A DNA stretch of 64,000 nt from Micromonospora sp. NBC_00389. Lineage in GTDB: Bacteria; Actinomycetota; Actinomycetes; Mycobacteriales; Micromonosporaceae. Of the stretch, positions 43,893 through 53,092 are shown in pieces. The notes under the pieces were generated by a model that was not told where the DNA came from, made no database searches, and saw only the letters and a program-made list of their open reading frames with translations. The translations under genes were made by a program, and so were the position numbers. The stretch covers positions 6,882,001-6,946,000 of the forward strand of contig NZ_CP107947.1 in NCBI RefSeq assembly GCF_036059255.1. Reading direction: 5' to 3'. The first letter of the stretch is position 1, and each line of letters starts with the position of its first letter.

Positions 43893-44784
43893 GGCGGCCT
43901 CCGAAGCCGAACAGACCCTCCGGGCGGAAGAGCATGATGAGAATGACGGCGACGAACCCCACCGCCGGGCGGTAGCTGACTGGCACCATCAGCGACGGCG
44001 AGGAGAAGAGCGGACCGAAGTCGATTCGCAGGACCACGCTCTCTGCGACCGCGAGGACCGCGGAGGCCAGCAGCGTGCCGGTCACTGAACCGATTCCGCC
44101 CATGATCACGGCGGCAAACGTCGCCAGCAGCAGGGTGTCGCCCATCCGCAGGGAGATGGAGGTGTCGGCCGCGATGAAGACCCCTCCCGTCGCGGCCAGT
44201 GCCGCCGCAGCGAAAACCACGAGGGTCGAGACCCGTTTGACATCGATGCCGCTGGCGGCGGCCAGGTCTCGGTTGGCGGCGACACAGCGGACGGCGCGCC
44301 CGAAGTTGGTGAGGGCAAGCATGGTGAATATGGCGGCGAAGATGACCAAGGTCATCGCCACGATATATAGCTGGGCCCGGGTGACCACCGCAGAACCGAG
44401 CATCACGCCTGGGGTGATCGGCAAAGGAAGCCGCTGCGGACGCGGCCCGACGATTGTCTGGATGGTCGCGGTGATCACGATGGCCAGCGCCAGGGAACCG
44501 ATAAGGGCCGTGGAGCTGCTGAACGAGGAAAGCCGGCGGAAGAAGAACCTGTGCAGGGCGACCCCCACCATGCCTGCGGCGACGATCCCTACGAGCGCGC
44601 CGCCGATGAGCCCGAGGCCCAGGGCGGAGCCGGCGAGCAGTGCCAGGTACGCGCCCACCGGCGCGAACTGCACGTGCGCGACGTTGGCGAACTTCACGAT
44701 GCCCCAGGTCAGGGAGAGGCCCACGGCGACGAGGCTCAGCTCGGCGGTACGCACGAGGGAGTCAATGAGTATCTGAAGTAACAC
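43885..44784 (-). CDS. livH: Branched-chain amino acid-type ABC transporter permease LivH
   Basis: A 299-residue permease with about eight hydrophobic segments, ALSLVAVGLSLTWG-like N-terminus, FANVAHVQFAPVGAY and the GGIGSVTGTLLASAVLAV loop. It starts at GTG with GAGGAGAG six nt upstream, after a hairpin that separates it from livK. Confidence 0.92.
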   Translation of the reverse strand: MLLQILIDSLVRTAELSLVAVGLSLTWGIVKFANVAHVQFAPVGAYLALLAGSALGLGLIGGALVGIVAAGMVGVALHRFFFRRLSSFSSSTALIGSLALAIVITATIQTIVGPRPQRLPLPITPGVMLGSAVVTRAQLYIVAMTLVIFAAIFTMLALTNFGRAVRCVAANRDLAAASGIDVKRVSTLVVFAAAALAATGGVFIAADTSISLRMGDTLLLATFAAVIMGGIGSVTGTLLASAVLAVAESVVLRIDFGPLFSSPSLMVPVSYRPAVGFVAVILIMLFRPEGLFGFGGRRA

Positions 44785-44834
44785 GAGAACTCTCCTCAGA
44801 AGGGGACGGGGCAGCGGTGAGGCGCAGTTCCTGC

Positions 44835-44864
44835 GGGCCTGGCCACGCAGCGGCGGCCAGGCCC
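44835..44864 (-). terminator. Hairpin between livK and livH (terminator/attenuator)
   Basis: A perfect 10-bp stem, GGGCCTGGCC with GGCCAGGCCC, around a 10-nt loop, 12 nt after the livK stop. It has no T tract. It may stop part of the transcripts or protect livK mRNA, giving more binding protein than channel. Confidence 0.6.
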
Positions 44865-44875
44865 GGAGCGGGGCG

Positions 44876-46054
44876 TCAGCCGAGCTGGACGACCTTGCCC
44901 TTGGTGTACTTCAGAACCAGGTACGGCTGCGCGGAACGCTGGTTCTTCGCGTCGAGGGTGATGTCGCCGGTCGCGCCGTTGTAGCGCTGGCCGATCTGCT
45001 TCAGCGCTGCGGCGATTGCGTCCGGACTGCTGGAGTTCGCCTTCTCGATGGCCTTTGCCAGCATCATCGTGCCGTCGTAGGTGTAGCCGCTGAACGTGGA
45101 GGCGAAGTCCTCCCCGTACTTCTTCTTGTACGCCGCCTGGTAGGCCGCGCCATCGGGGCCGACGTAGTTCACGTCCATCCCGATCTGGTTCTCCACGGTC
45201 TGCGGTGGAGAGTCGGTGGTGCACATAGTCAGGTAGATCCCGAACCAAGGGGTCTTCTGCAGTCCGCTCTCGTAGGCCTCTTGGTTGATGACCGACGAGT
45301 CCTGCCCGTAGGCGCTGTAGAGCACGGCGTCTGGTGAGGACTTTGCGATCCGGTCCAGCTCCGCGCGGTAGCTGGTCTGTCCCTCGGAGTAGAGGATGGT
45401 CTGGGTGATCGAACCTTCGACGGCCTTAAACGCGTCGGCGAACGGCTTCAGGACGCCTTGGCCGTAGGAGTTGTTCGGCACCATGACTGCGACGTTCTTG
45501 TAGCCGCGCGTGATCAGCTGCTCGGCGGCGAACTTGCTTGCGATGGTGTCGAGACCGATTACCGAGAACGACTTGTCGCCGATGTTGGCGATCTCCGGCG
45601 ACGACGAACCGACGTTGACGTGGATCACGCCGGCCTGCTGGAGGTACTGCCCGAGCGGGACGGTCACGCCTGAGGAGTACTCCCCTATCACGGCGGGGAC
45701 CTTGTCCACGGTCGTCAGCTTCTTGGCCGCGCCGATGGCGGCGTTGGCGGATCCGGCGGAGTCCTCGACGATGACGTTGAGCTTCTTGCCGAGCACGCCG
45801 CCTTCACTGTTGATCTTATCGACGGCGAGTTCGATTCCGCGGCGCTGATCCTCACCGATGGAGGCACTGCTGCCGGTGAGCGGGAGAACGGCGCCGAGGT
45901 TGACGGCCCCCTTCATCGCGGAGCCGCCTCCCCCCCTCTCGGCATCGGGGGCTCCGCCGCCGCCGGTCGTTGCGGAAGTCCCGCCGCACGCGGTGAGAAC
46001 GAACGTGAGCCCGAGTGCGGCGGTCAACTGCCTAAGTCTGCGTTTCGTCACCAC
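44876..46054 (-). CDS. livK: Liv-type substrate-binding lipoprotein
   Basis: A 392-residue binding protein. The lipobox is VLTAC (Cys23), followed by a Gly-rich linker and a Peripla_BP_6 domain (VNLGAVLPLTGSSASIGED then QRRGIELAVDKINSEGGVLG). It binds the imported amino acid or amide. The start at 46054 is followed immediately by another GTG codon, either of which could be used. It faces the divergent GntR gene across a repeat-rich operator region. Confidence 0.9.
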   Translation of the reverse strand: MVTKRRLRQLTAALGLTFVLTACGGTSATTGGGGAPDAERGGGGSAMKGAVNLGAVLPLTGSSASIGEDQRRGIELAVDKINSEGGVLGKKLNVIVEDSAGSANAAIGAAKKLTTVDKVPAVIGEYSSGVTVPLGQYLQQAGVIHVNVGSSSPEIANIGDKSFSVIGLDTIASKFAAEQLITRGYKNVAVMVPNNSYGQGVLKPFADAFKAVEGSITQTILYSEGQTSYRAELDRIAKSSPDAVLYSAYGQDSSVINQEAYESGLQKTPWFGIYLTMCTTDSPPQTVENQIGMDVNYVGPDGAAYQAAYKKKYGEDFASTFSGYTYDGTMMLAKAIEKANSSSPDAIAAALKQIGQRYNGATGDITLDAKNQRSAQPYLVLKYTKGKVVQLG

Positions 46055-46084
46055 GGCAGGTCCTTTCCGAGGATCCGACTAACC

Positions 46085-46126
46085 GCATACGGTACTGCAT
46101 GCGGTACTGTATACAGCGCAGTATGC
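46085..46126. promoter_or_regulatory. Repeat-rich putative GntR operator between livK and gntR
   Basis: A tandem pair, GCATACGGTACT (46085-46096) and GCATGCGGTACT (46097-46108), is followed by the palindrome CTGTATACAG and an inverted GTATGC (46121-46126) that mirrors the first GCATAC. It lies about 30 nt upstream of livK and within the divergent control region. Confidence 0.55.
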
Positions 46127-46252
46127 AGTTCATCACAGCCGCTGTCAACGAAGTTGAGACTCGTGCCGCTGGGTAGCATCAGCGGCGGCCGAGCGACCGG
46201 ACCAGGCAGGCATCGCTAGACTGCGGCTGCCTTCTAGCAGAGGGGAAACACG

Positions 46253-46915
46253 GTGACGGTCGCCAACCTCCGATCACCCGAGCAGGGTTCGCTTTCCGAC
46301 GCCGTCTACGACGTCGTGCACCACCGGATCGTGACCGGCAGCTACCGTCCGAACCAGCGCCTGGTGGAGACCGAGATCGCGGCCGAGCTTGGCGCCAGCC
46401 GCACACCTGTGCGTGAAGCCCTCTTCCGGCTGATCAAGGACGGACTGGCGACGAAGAGTCGTCAGGGCCTGACCGTGCGCGAGTTCACCTTCGAGGAGGT
46501 GCGCGAGATCTACGAGGTGCGCGCCGCCCTGGAGGGCTATGCCGCCCGGTTGGCGGCCGATCGTCGGACGCCGGAGGCGCTGGCCCGGATCGAGGAGACG
46601 CTACATCTGCATGCGGCCACGTCCACCGGGGAAACGGCCAACCGAGCGAAGGTCGTCGAGGCGAACGCCGCCTTTCACGAAACGGTGCTCGCTGCTGCCG
46701 ACAACGGGCGCATGAGCACAGTGGCTGCGGCGAACCTGTCCTACTTCTTCAACAACGAGGTCGCAGCGATCACCTCCGACGAAGCGCTGCGGGTTGCGCT
46801 GGACGAGCACGAGCAGATCTTCGCAGCACTCCGTGACCGTGACGGGGAGCTCGCCGAGCGAATCGTGCGGACCCATGTGATGGCTGGGCTCAAGGTGATC
46901 GAGAGCTTCCTGTGA
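46253..46915 (+). CDS. GntR family (FCD domain) regulator
   Basis: A 220-residue regulator. The winged helix-turn-helix is ~12-75 (NQRLVETEIAAELGASRTPVREALFRL), followed by an FCD helical ligand domain (IYEVRAALEGYAARLAADRR, ANAAFHETVLAAADNGRM, FAALRDRDGELAERIVRTHV). It is divergent from the Liv operon and probably represses it. The start GTG (46253) has GAGGGG upstream. Ends 9 nt before the convergent PucR-type gene. Confidence 0.9.
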   Translation: MTVANLRSPEQGSLSDAVYDVVHHRIVTGSYRPNQRLVETEIAAELGASRTPVREALFRLIKDGLATKSRQGLTVREFTFEEVREIYEVRAALEGYAARLAADRRTPEALARIEETLHLHAATSTGETANRAKVVEANAAFHETVLAAADNGRMSTVAAANLSYFFNNEVAAITSDEALRVALDEHEQIFAALRDRDGELAERIVRTHVMAGLKVIESFL

Positions 46916-46923
46916 GGCGTCCC

Positions 46924-48063
46924 TCAACACTCCGCTAAACGACAGGCCGTAACGGACCTGATTAAGCCGTGGAACGTTCGCGGGTCCCAGCCCGTCAGGT
47001 GAGCCCAACGCTCCAGCCGGTAGCTGATCGTGTTGGCGTGCAGGTGCACCGCCTTGGCCGCCTCTACGAGGGACATGTCAGCGTCCGCGAACGCCATCAC
47101 GGCTTCCGCCAAATGGGTGTGCTGCCGAGCCAGCGCAACCACGGCCGAAACTAATGGGCCGATCTGGTCCGCGCGCGACAGCAGCAAGGCGATGTGCCAC
47201 TCATCCGCCCACACCACCACGGGATGTCCCGGTGAGGCCGCGGCGAGGGCCAGTTGGGCGTCCGTGACGCTGTCCGCTGCGCCCGCCAGCCCGTCCCGGA
47301 CCAGCCCGACTCCCGCACGCCCTTCGCGCACGTGACGCACGGCGAGGTCGGTCAAGTCGGCGCTGGTCACGCCTTGCGCTACGAGCAGGATGTCGCCGTC
47401 GTGGAACGAGTCGACGACCACCCCTGGGAACCGGTCGAGCTCCCGCTGTAGCTCGCTGGGCAGCAAAACCTGACTCCCCGGTCGTCGCCATGCCAGCGCA
47501 ACGAACCCGTCCTCCGGATCGAACCCCAGCGCGTCGGCGATGCGGGCGGTCTCTCCGTCAATCGTCTCCGCGCCCGTGAGCAGCTCGATGAACCGCTGCG
47601 ACAGGGTGACACGGTGACTCTGCAGCTCCCGGGTGACCTCACCGTGCGCGGCAGCCAGCACCGTCGAGATGGCGTGCAGGGAGTCGAACATGAGCGAGGC
47701 GACCTTGGGCAGCTTTGGTGTCGCGTTACCGGCCTCCGCGCACAGCGCCCTCCACAGCTCTCGATCGCCGACGTGGTAGGCGCCGATCAGGACGTCGACC
47801 GCGATCCCCTGCCGGGCGCGCCGTCGGGCGAGTTCGGTGGCCCTGTCCAGGTCCTCCGCGGCCAGGAGCCTCCTCTCCGCGAGCGCGTCGAGACGCCGGC
47901 GTTGTTGCTCGCGGACGGTGGCCAGGTGCTCGTCGAACGGAACGGCGGCGTAGGCGGTCAGGTCCTTTCGGATACCGAGGGTCGACGCCCGTGCGAGCTC
48001 GTCAAGATCCGACGCGACACGTCGGCACAGTGCGGTCACCTCTGACCAGGAGTCGTCAGACAT
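46924..48063 (-). CDS. PucR-type helix-turn-helix regulator
   Basis: A 379-residue regulator of the PucR/CdaR group. It has an N-terminal helical domain, a GGDEF-like middle region (~165-290) and the C-terminal HTH_30 domain (DMSLVEAAKAVHLHANTISY then RLERWAHLTGWDPRTF). These activators respond to purines, sugars or amino acids. The ATG at 48061-48063 has GGAGG five nt upstream. It is divergent from the indolepyruvate oxidoreductase gene, which it probably regulates. Confidence 0.88.
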   Translation of the reverse strand: MSDDSWSEVTALCRRVASDLDELARASTLGIRKDLTAYAAVPFDEHLATVREQQRRRLDALAERRLLAAEDLDRATELARRRARQGIAVDVLIGAYHVGDRELWRALCAEAGNATPKLPKVASLMFDSLHAISTVLAAAHGEVTRELQSHRVTLSQRFIELLTGAETIDGETARIADALGFDPEDGFVALAWRRPGSQVLLPSELQRELDRFPGVVVDSFHDGDILLVAQGVTSADLTDLAVRHVREGRAGVGLVRDGLAGAADSVTDAQLALAAASPGHPVVVWADEWHIALLLSRADQIGPLVSAVVALARQHTHLAEAVMAFADADMSLVEAAKAVHLHANTISYRLERWAHLTGWDPRTFHGLIRSVTACRLAEC

Positions 48064-48230
48064 GGCCACCTCCTTCGTGGTTTCCAAGAAGTCTTCTACC
48101 CGAGGCAGTGCAGAAGTCGTCGTTTCACCCGCAGACAACGCCACGGCGCGCCACCGATACTGGGAAGAACACCACACTGCCATGTTGGGTGTCGCTGGAG
48201 CGCGCCCGCCGCCACCCGCTTGGAGACCCT

Positions 48231-51200
48231 GTGACCGTTACCGCCGGACGCCCTGTTCGCCTTGAGGACCGCTACGAGCTTCGTGACGGAGAGATCTACC
48301 TGTCCGGGTTGCAGGCACTCGTCAGGATCCCGCTCGACCAGCAACGGCTCGACCGTCGTCACGGGCTGAAGACGGCCACGTTCATCTCCGGCTATGAGGG
48401 CTCGCCTCTGGCCGGGTTCGACCTGGAGCTGAGTCGGCGGCGCAAGCTGCTGGAGGAACACGACATCGTCTTCCAGCCCAGCGTGAACGAGGAGCTCGGC
48501 GCCAACGCGGTACAGGGGTCACAGCTCGCCGCCACCGTCGGCGGGATGACCCACGACGGCGTCGTGGGTGTCTGGTACGGCAAAGCGCCTGGGCTCGACC
48601 GGGCAACCGACGCGCTACGGCACGCCAACCTGGGCGGCTCCGCAGCCACCGGTGGAGTCCTGGTCCTGGTCGGAGACGACTCGATCGCCAAGTCCTCCAC
48701 GGTGCCGAGCAGCTCGGAGACGGCCATGGCCGAGATCGGGATGACCGTGCTGGCGCCGGCCGACCCGCAAGACGTTCTCGACCTGGGGCTGCACGGGATT
48801 GCACTGTCGCGCTTCTGCGGTCTCTGGACCGGCGTGAAGCTGGCCACGAACGTCGTGGACGGCGCGAGCACCGCAGTCGTGCGCACCGACCAGGTGGAGC
48901 CTGTCTTTCCCGACCGGACCATCGACGGCACGCCGTTCCAGCACACCGTCTCGGCGAACTTCCTGCAGCCGAACCTGGCGGCGCTGGAACGCAGCCTCAC
49001 CACGAGCCGGCCGGAGCTCGCCCGCCGCTACGCGTACGCGAACGGCCTGAACCGGATCGAGGGCGACCCCAACGCGCGCATCGGGGTCGTGGCGGCCGGC
49101 GCCTCCTACCTCGACGTCCAGCAAGCCCTGGTCACCATGGGGATCACCCGCGAGGGCGTGCCGACCTCGGGCATCCGGGTTCTGAAGATGGGCATGGTTT
49201 CCCCGTTGGAGCCGCGCATCGTCCGCGAGTTCGCGCAGGGCCTGGTCGAGATCATCGTCGTCGAGGAGAAGCGGCCGCTCCTCGAGCTCGCGATCAAGGA
49301 TCTGCTCTACGGTCAACCCGCCGCTCCCGCCGTCTTCGGCAAGACAGGCCCCGGCGGTGTGGAGTTGCTGCGGGCCGACGCCGATCTTCCACCGGCACTC
49401 ATCGCCAAGGCCCTCGCGCCCCGCATCATCGCTCACCTCGATTCCGCGCCCGTCCAGACGTGGCTGAAGAAGTCCGCTGCACCAGCACGGTCTGCGCGCA
49501 CACTGCTGCCGATCGTGAACCGCACGCCGTTCTTCTGCTCGGGATGTCCGCACAACCGTTCCACGGCGGCACCCGAAGGATCCCTGGTCGGCGCCGGCAT
49601 CGGCTGCTCCGCCCTCGCGTCGTTCATGCCCGAGGAGCGCGTCGGGAACATCATCGGCCTGTGCCAGATGGGCGGCGAGGGCGGGGCCTGGATCGGGATG
49701 GCACCGTTCGTCGAGCACCGCCACCTGATGCAGAACCTCGGGGACGGCACCTTCCACCACTCCGGAAGCCTCGCCATCCGCGCCTCGATCGCGGCCAAGT
49801 CGAACATCACCTACAAGTTGCTCCACAATGGTGCCGTCGCGATGACCGGTGGCCAACAGGCAGTGGGCAAGATGTCGGTGCCACAGATCGTCGCCTCCCT
49901 CATCGCCGAGGGGGTCGCGAGGATCGTGATCACGACCGAGGACCCCACGCGGTACAAAGGCGTTCGGCTGCCCGCAGGCGTGAAGGTCCGCCACCGCGAC
50001 CGGCTCATCGAGACCCAGGAGGAACTCGCGAAGGTCGAGGGGGTCACCGTGTTGATCCACGACCAGGAGTGCGCGACCGAGCTGCGCCGAAAGCGCAAGC
50101 GCAACCTCGCCGTAGAGCCCACCCAGCGGGTGTTCATCAACGAGCGTGTCTGTGAGGGCTGCGGCGACTGCGGGGCCAAGTCGAACTGTCTCTCGGTCCA
50201 GCCGGTGGAGACCGAGTTCGGGCGCAAGACCCAGATCCACCAGGCCTCCTGCAACAAGGATTTTTCCTGCGTGGACGGCGACTGCCCCTCATTCATCAGC
50301 GTCGTACCCGGGACGAAGAAGCCGGTCCGCGCGGGCGGGGCTCTCGAGGCCGGTGACCTGCCAGAGCCCACGGTGAAGGTCGGCGTCGAGGACTTCAACC
50401 TGCGCATCACTGGCATCGGCGGAACCGGTGTCGTGACGACCGCGCAGATCATCTCCACCGCGGCAGTGATGGCCGGCCTCTACGTCAGAAGCCTCGACCA
50501 GATGGGCATGGCCCAAAAGGGCGGAGCGGTCGTGTCCGACGTGCGAATGTCCTCCACACCGTTCGCCGGCGCCAACAAGGTCGGCCCCGGCGAATGCGAC
50601 CTGTACCTCGGGTGCGACATCCTCGTCGCCGCGAATGCCGAGAACCTGACTGCCGCTTCCCCAGACCGGACCATCGCCGTCGTGTCCACGACGGCCGTAC
50701 CCACCGGCTCAATGGTTACCGACACCACTGCCCGGTTCCCCGAGGCCAAGGAGATCGCCGCGCGGATCCAGAAGCGCACTCGCCCCACCGACGGCGCCTT
50801 CGCAGATGTCCGCGCACTCGTCACGGCTCTATTCGACGATGACCAGTACGCCAACATCTTCCTGGTCGGCATGGCCGTTCAGACCGGCGCTGTCCCGGTC
50901 CACCATGACCTCATCGAGCAAGCGATCACCCTCAACGGGGTCGCTGTCGAGCGCAACCTACAGGCGTTCCGGCGGGGGCGTCAGATGGTCGCCGACCCCA
51001 ACGCACTGCAGGCGGCCCTCCCCGTCGCGGCCCGGGCGACCGACGGACCGTCCGAGAAGGAGCGGACAATCGCCCGCCTTGTGCGGGTCCCGGGCGACTC
51101 TCCCCTGGCCGACCTTGTTCAGCGTCGAGTGAGCGAGCTGGTGGCCTACCAGGACGCACGCTATGCGCGTCGGTATGCCGAGGTCGTCGAGCGGGTCCGG

Positions 51201-51722
51201 GTTCGCGAGGTCGCAACCCTTGGCACAAATGACGTGGTCACTCCCGCCGTGGCAGCCAATCTGTTCAAGCTCATGGCGTACAAGGACGAGTACGAAGTCG
51301 CTAGGCTTTCTCTAGACCCAGCCCTGGAGCGCCAACTCAAGGAGCAATTCGGCGACGACGTGACGTACTCGTTCAAGCTCCACCCGCCAGTGCTGCGAGC
51401 CCTAGGAATGGACCGCAAGATGAGCCTCGGGAGCTGGTTTAAGCCGGGCTTCAAGGCTCTCTGCGCGATGCGCCGGGTGCGTGGCACCGCTTGGGATCCG
51501 TTCGGCCGATGCGACGTGCGGGCCACGGAACGGTCTCTCATCACCGAGTACGTCGACGTGGTGGATGAGGCAACCGCCGCGCTCGCCCCCTCGAACCTCA
51601 AGGTCGTGGCGGAGATCGCCAGCCTCCCCGAAATGGTGCGCGGTTACGAGGAGGTCAAGATGGGCAACGTGGCGAAGTATCGAGAGCAGCTCAACTCGTT
51701 GCGGTCCCGCGTTCGCGGCTAA
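48231..51722 (+). CDS. Indolepyruvate:ferredoxin oxidoreductase, single-chain (alpha-beta fused)
   Basis: A 1163-residue 2-oxoacid:ferredoxin oxidoreductase of the fused type. The N-terminal pyruvate-oxidoreductase-like domain starts TFISGYEGSPLAGFD. The thiamine diphosphate domain (~430-600) contains FCSGCPHNRST and GLCQMGGEG. An iron-sulphur region has cysteines at 641, 644, 647 and 653 (CEGCGDCGAKSNC) and again near 674-686. The C-terminal gamma domain begins near 720 with ITGIGGTGVVTTAQI. It converts arylpyruvates or branched 2-oxoacids plus CoA to acyl-CoA, CO2 and reduced ferredoxin. The GTG start has GGAG upstream; an N-terminal extension to 47715 has no similarity. Confidence 0.92.
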   Translation: MTVTAGRPVRLEDRYELRDGEIYLSGLQALVRIPLDQQRLDRRHGLKTATFISGYEGSPLAGFDLELSRRRKLLEEHDIVFQPSVNEELGANAVQGSQLAATVGGMTHDGVVGVWYGKAPGLDRATDALRHANLGGSAATGGVLVLVGDDSIAKSSTVPSSSETAMAEIGMTVLAPADPQDVLDLGLHGIALSRFCGLWTGVKLATNVVDGASTAVVRTDQVEPVFPDRTIDGTPFQHTVSANFLQPNLAALERSLTTSRPELARRYAYANGLNRIEGDPNARIGVVAAGASYLDVQQALVTMGITREGVPTSGIRVLKMGMVSPLEPRIVREFAQGLVEIIVVEEKRPLLELAIKDLLYGQPAAPAVFGKTGPGGVELLRADADLPPALIAKALAPRIIAHLDSAPVQTWLKKSAAPARSARTLLPIVNRTPFFCSGCPHNRSTAAPEGSLVGAGIGCSALASFMPEERVGNIIGLCQMGGEGGAWIGMAPFVEHRHLMQNLGDGTFHHSGSLAIRASIAAKSNITYKLLHNGAVAMTGGQQAVGKMSVPQIVASLIAEGVARIVITTEDPTRYKGVRLPAGVKVRHRDRLIETQEELAKVEGVTVLIHDQECATELRRKRKRNLAVEPTQRVFINERVCEGCGDCGAKSNCLSVQPVETEFGRKTQIHQASCNKDFSCVDGDCPSFISVVPGTKKPVRAGGALEAGDLPEPTVKVGVEDFNLRITGIGGTGVVTTAQIISTAAVMAGLYVRSLDQMGMAQKGGAVVSDVRMSSTPFAGANKVGPGECDLYLGCDILVAANAENLTAASPDRTIAVVSTTAVPTGSMVTDTTARFPEAKEIAARIQKRTRPTDGAFADVRALVTALFDDDQYANIFLVGMAVQTGAVPVHHDLIEQAITLNGVAVERNLQAFRRGRQMVADPNALQAALPVAARATDGPSEKERTIARLVRVPGDSPLADLVQRRVSELVAYQDARYARRYAEVVERVRVREVATLGTNDVVTPAVAANLFKLMAYKDEYEVARLSLDPALERQLKEQFGDDVTYSFKLHPPVLRALGMDRKMSLGSWFKPGFKALCAMRRVRGTAWDPFGRCDVRATERSLITEYVDVVDEATAALAPSNLKVVAEIASLPEMVRGYEEVKMGNVAKYREQLNSLRSRVRG

Positions 51723-51746
51723 CCTCGGCCTCTCGATATCTGTTGA

Positions 51747-52081
51747 TCATGCATGTTGAGCCGCCATTGTCGATCTCTTGGGTGGTGGTTTGACCGCCTC
51801 GGGCAGTGCCTCACCGAACCACACCACTCCCGGGCGGACGAGCGCTGCGCAGGACGCGCACCGCGGCGGCGGAATCCGGCGGCCTTCGTGCAGCTCTGCG
51901 GCCTCGCCGTCCTGTGTGTCCTGGAAGGTTGCCGGGTGAGCGGCCGCCGCCACGCAGCGGGGCGCGAAGAGGCAGCCGTGCAGGTGGATCGCAGCCCGGG
52001 TTCCGGCCCGTTCGTGCAGGTCATCGACGTTCTGGATGATGACGGTGCTGCCGGGGACCCGGGCCTCGATGGTGGCGATTG
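51747..52081 (-). pseudogene. Internal fragment of a Sir2-family (sirtuin) deacetylase
   Basis: The minus strand encodes STVIIQNVDDLHERAG (NAD-binding Q-N-x-D), the catalytic-His region LHGCLFAPRC, a zinc-type CASC and LVRPGVVWFGEALPE. The N-terminal GAGISxxSGIPDFR region and the C-terminal GTS/V portion are both missing, so this is a relic. It abuts a truncated SDR fragment near 52,085. Confidence 0.8.
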
Positions 52082-52095
52082 CCAGTCCGCGGCGG

Positions 52096-52403
52096 GGTGT
52101 GGCGGTCACCGGCGCCGGACGCGGCATCGGTCCCGCGATCGCCTCGAAGCGTGCGGCCGACGGCGCCCGGGTCGTGGTGAACGACTTGGACGCTGCTGCG
52201 GTGAAGCTGGTCGCCAACGAGCTCGGCGGCATCGCGGTCCCTGGTGATGCGGCAAGCGAGGACGGGGTCGCCGTGCTGGAGAAGTCCGCCCGCAAAGAAC
52301 TCGGCTCGATCGACATCTATCTCGCCAACGCCGGCATCGACACCGGCAAGGGACTCGACACCCCCGAAGACGACTGGGCGAAGGCCCTCGACGTGAACGT
52401 AGG
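52096..52403 (+). pseudogene. N-terminal fragment of a short-chain dehydrogenase
   Basis: About 103 codons of an SDR: VAVTGAGRGIGPAIASKRAA (Rossmann motif), VNDLD, then IYLANAGIDTG and DDWAKALDVNV. It stops abruptly, just before the ribosome binding site of the HAD gene. Ser/Tyr/Lys of the active site are absent. The intact SDR at 53089 is a different gene. Confidence 0.75.
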
Positions 52404-52411
52404 AGAAGCAG

Positions 52412-53092
52412 ATGACGTACGACGAGCGCGCGACTGTCGCCGCGGTGGTCTTCGACTACGGCGGCGTGCTCACCAGCCCGGTCCGTGACTCGATCGCGGC
52501 CTGGCTGAAGCGGGACGGGATCGACCCAGCCTCGTTCTCGAGAACGTTGAAGGCGTGGATGTCCCGCTCGGTGCCCGAGGGCACACCGATCCACCGTCTG
52601 GAGACCGGTGAGCTGACCACTGCGGAGTTCGATTCCCTGCTCGCCGCGGAACTCGTCGGCACCAATGGTGGCCCGGTCGCCCCCGACGGGCTGCTGCAGG
52701 CACTGTTCGCCGAGATGCGACCGGACCCGTTGATGCTCGATCTCGTCGAGAAGCTCAAGTCCGCAGGTGTCCGGGTCGCATTGCTGTCCAACAGTTGGGG
52801 CAACACCTACCCGCGGGAGCGGATCGACGCGTTGTTCGACCCAGTGGTCATCTCCGGCGAGGTCGGGATGCGCAAACCGAACCGAGAGATCTTCGCGCAC
52901 ACCCTGAAGCTGCTCGATGTCGAGCCCGGTGCGGCGGTGTTCGTCGACGACGCCGCCCCGAACATTGAGGGCGCGAGACGCGCCGGCCTGCAGACGGTCC
53001 TACACGTCGACGTACACACCACAAGAAGTCAGCTTGCTCGGCACGTTCCGGGCCTGAGCACACCCAACCCAAAGCTGGAGGAGACCCCGTGA
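52412..53092 (+). CDS. HAD-superfamily hydrolase (epoxide-hydrolase-N/ACAD10-type)
   Basis: A 226-residue haloacid dehalogenase-fold phosphatase-like protein. The nucleophile is D15 (VVFDYGGVL), with a Gly at the usual second-Asp position as in the epoxide-hydrolase N-terminal and ACAD10 HAD subgroup. The other motifs are S126 (LLSNSW), K155 (RKPNREIF) and D179/D180 (FVDDAAPNI). AGGAG precedes the ATG at 52412. It overlaps the SDR gene by GTGA. In ACAD10 a HAD domain is fused to an APH kinase and an acyl-CoA dehydrogenase; here a kinase pseudogene lies downstream. Confidence 0.87.
   Translation: MTYDERATVAAVVFDYGGVLTSPVRDSIAAWLKRDGIDPASFSRTLKAWMSRSVPEGTPIHRLETGELTTAEFDSLLAAELVGTNGGPVAPDGLLQALFAEMRPDPLMLDLVEKLKSAGVRVALLSNSWGNTYPRERIDALFDPVVISGEVGMRKPNREIFAHTLKLLDVEPGAAVFVDDAAPNIEGARRAGLQTVLHVDVHTTRSQLARHVPGLSTPNPKLEETP

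Noticed and set aside
46253..48183. Upstream extension of the PucR-type gene to 48183 and of the oxidoreductase gene to 47715
   Set aside because: Both extensions overlap the divergent neighbour, are composed of low-complexity Arg/Pro residues, and lack ribosome binding sites; internal starts with GGAGG or GGAG fit family lengths.
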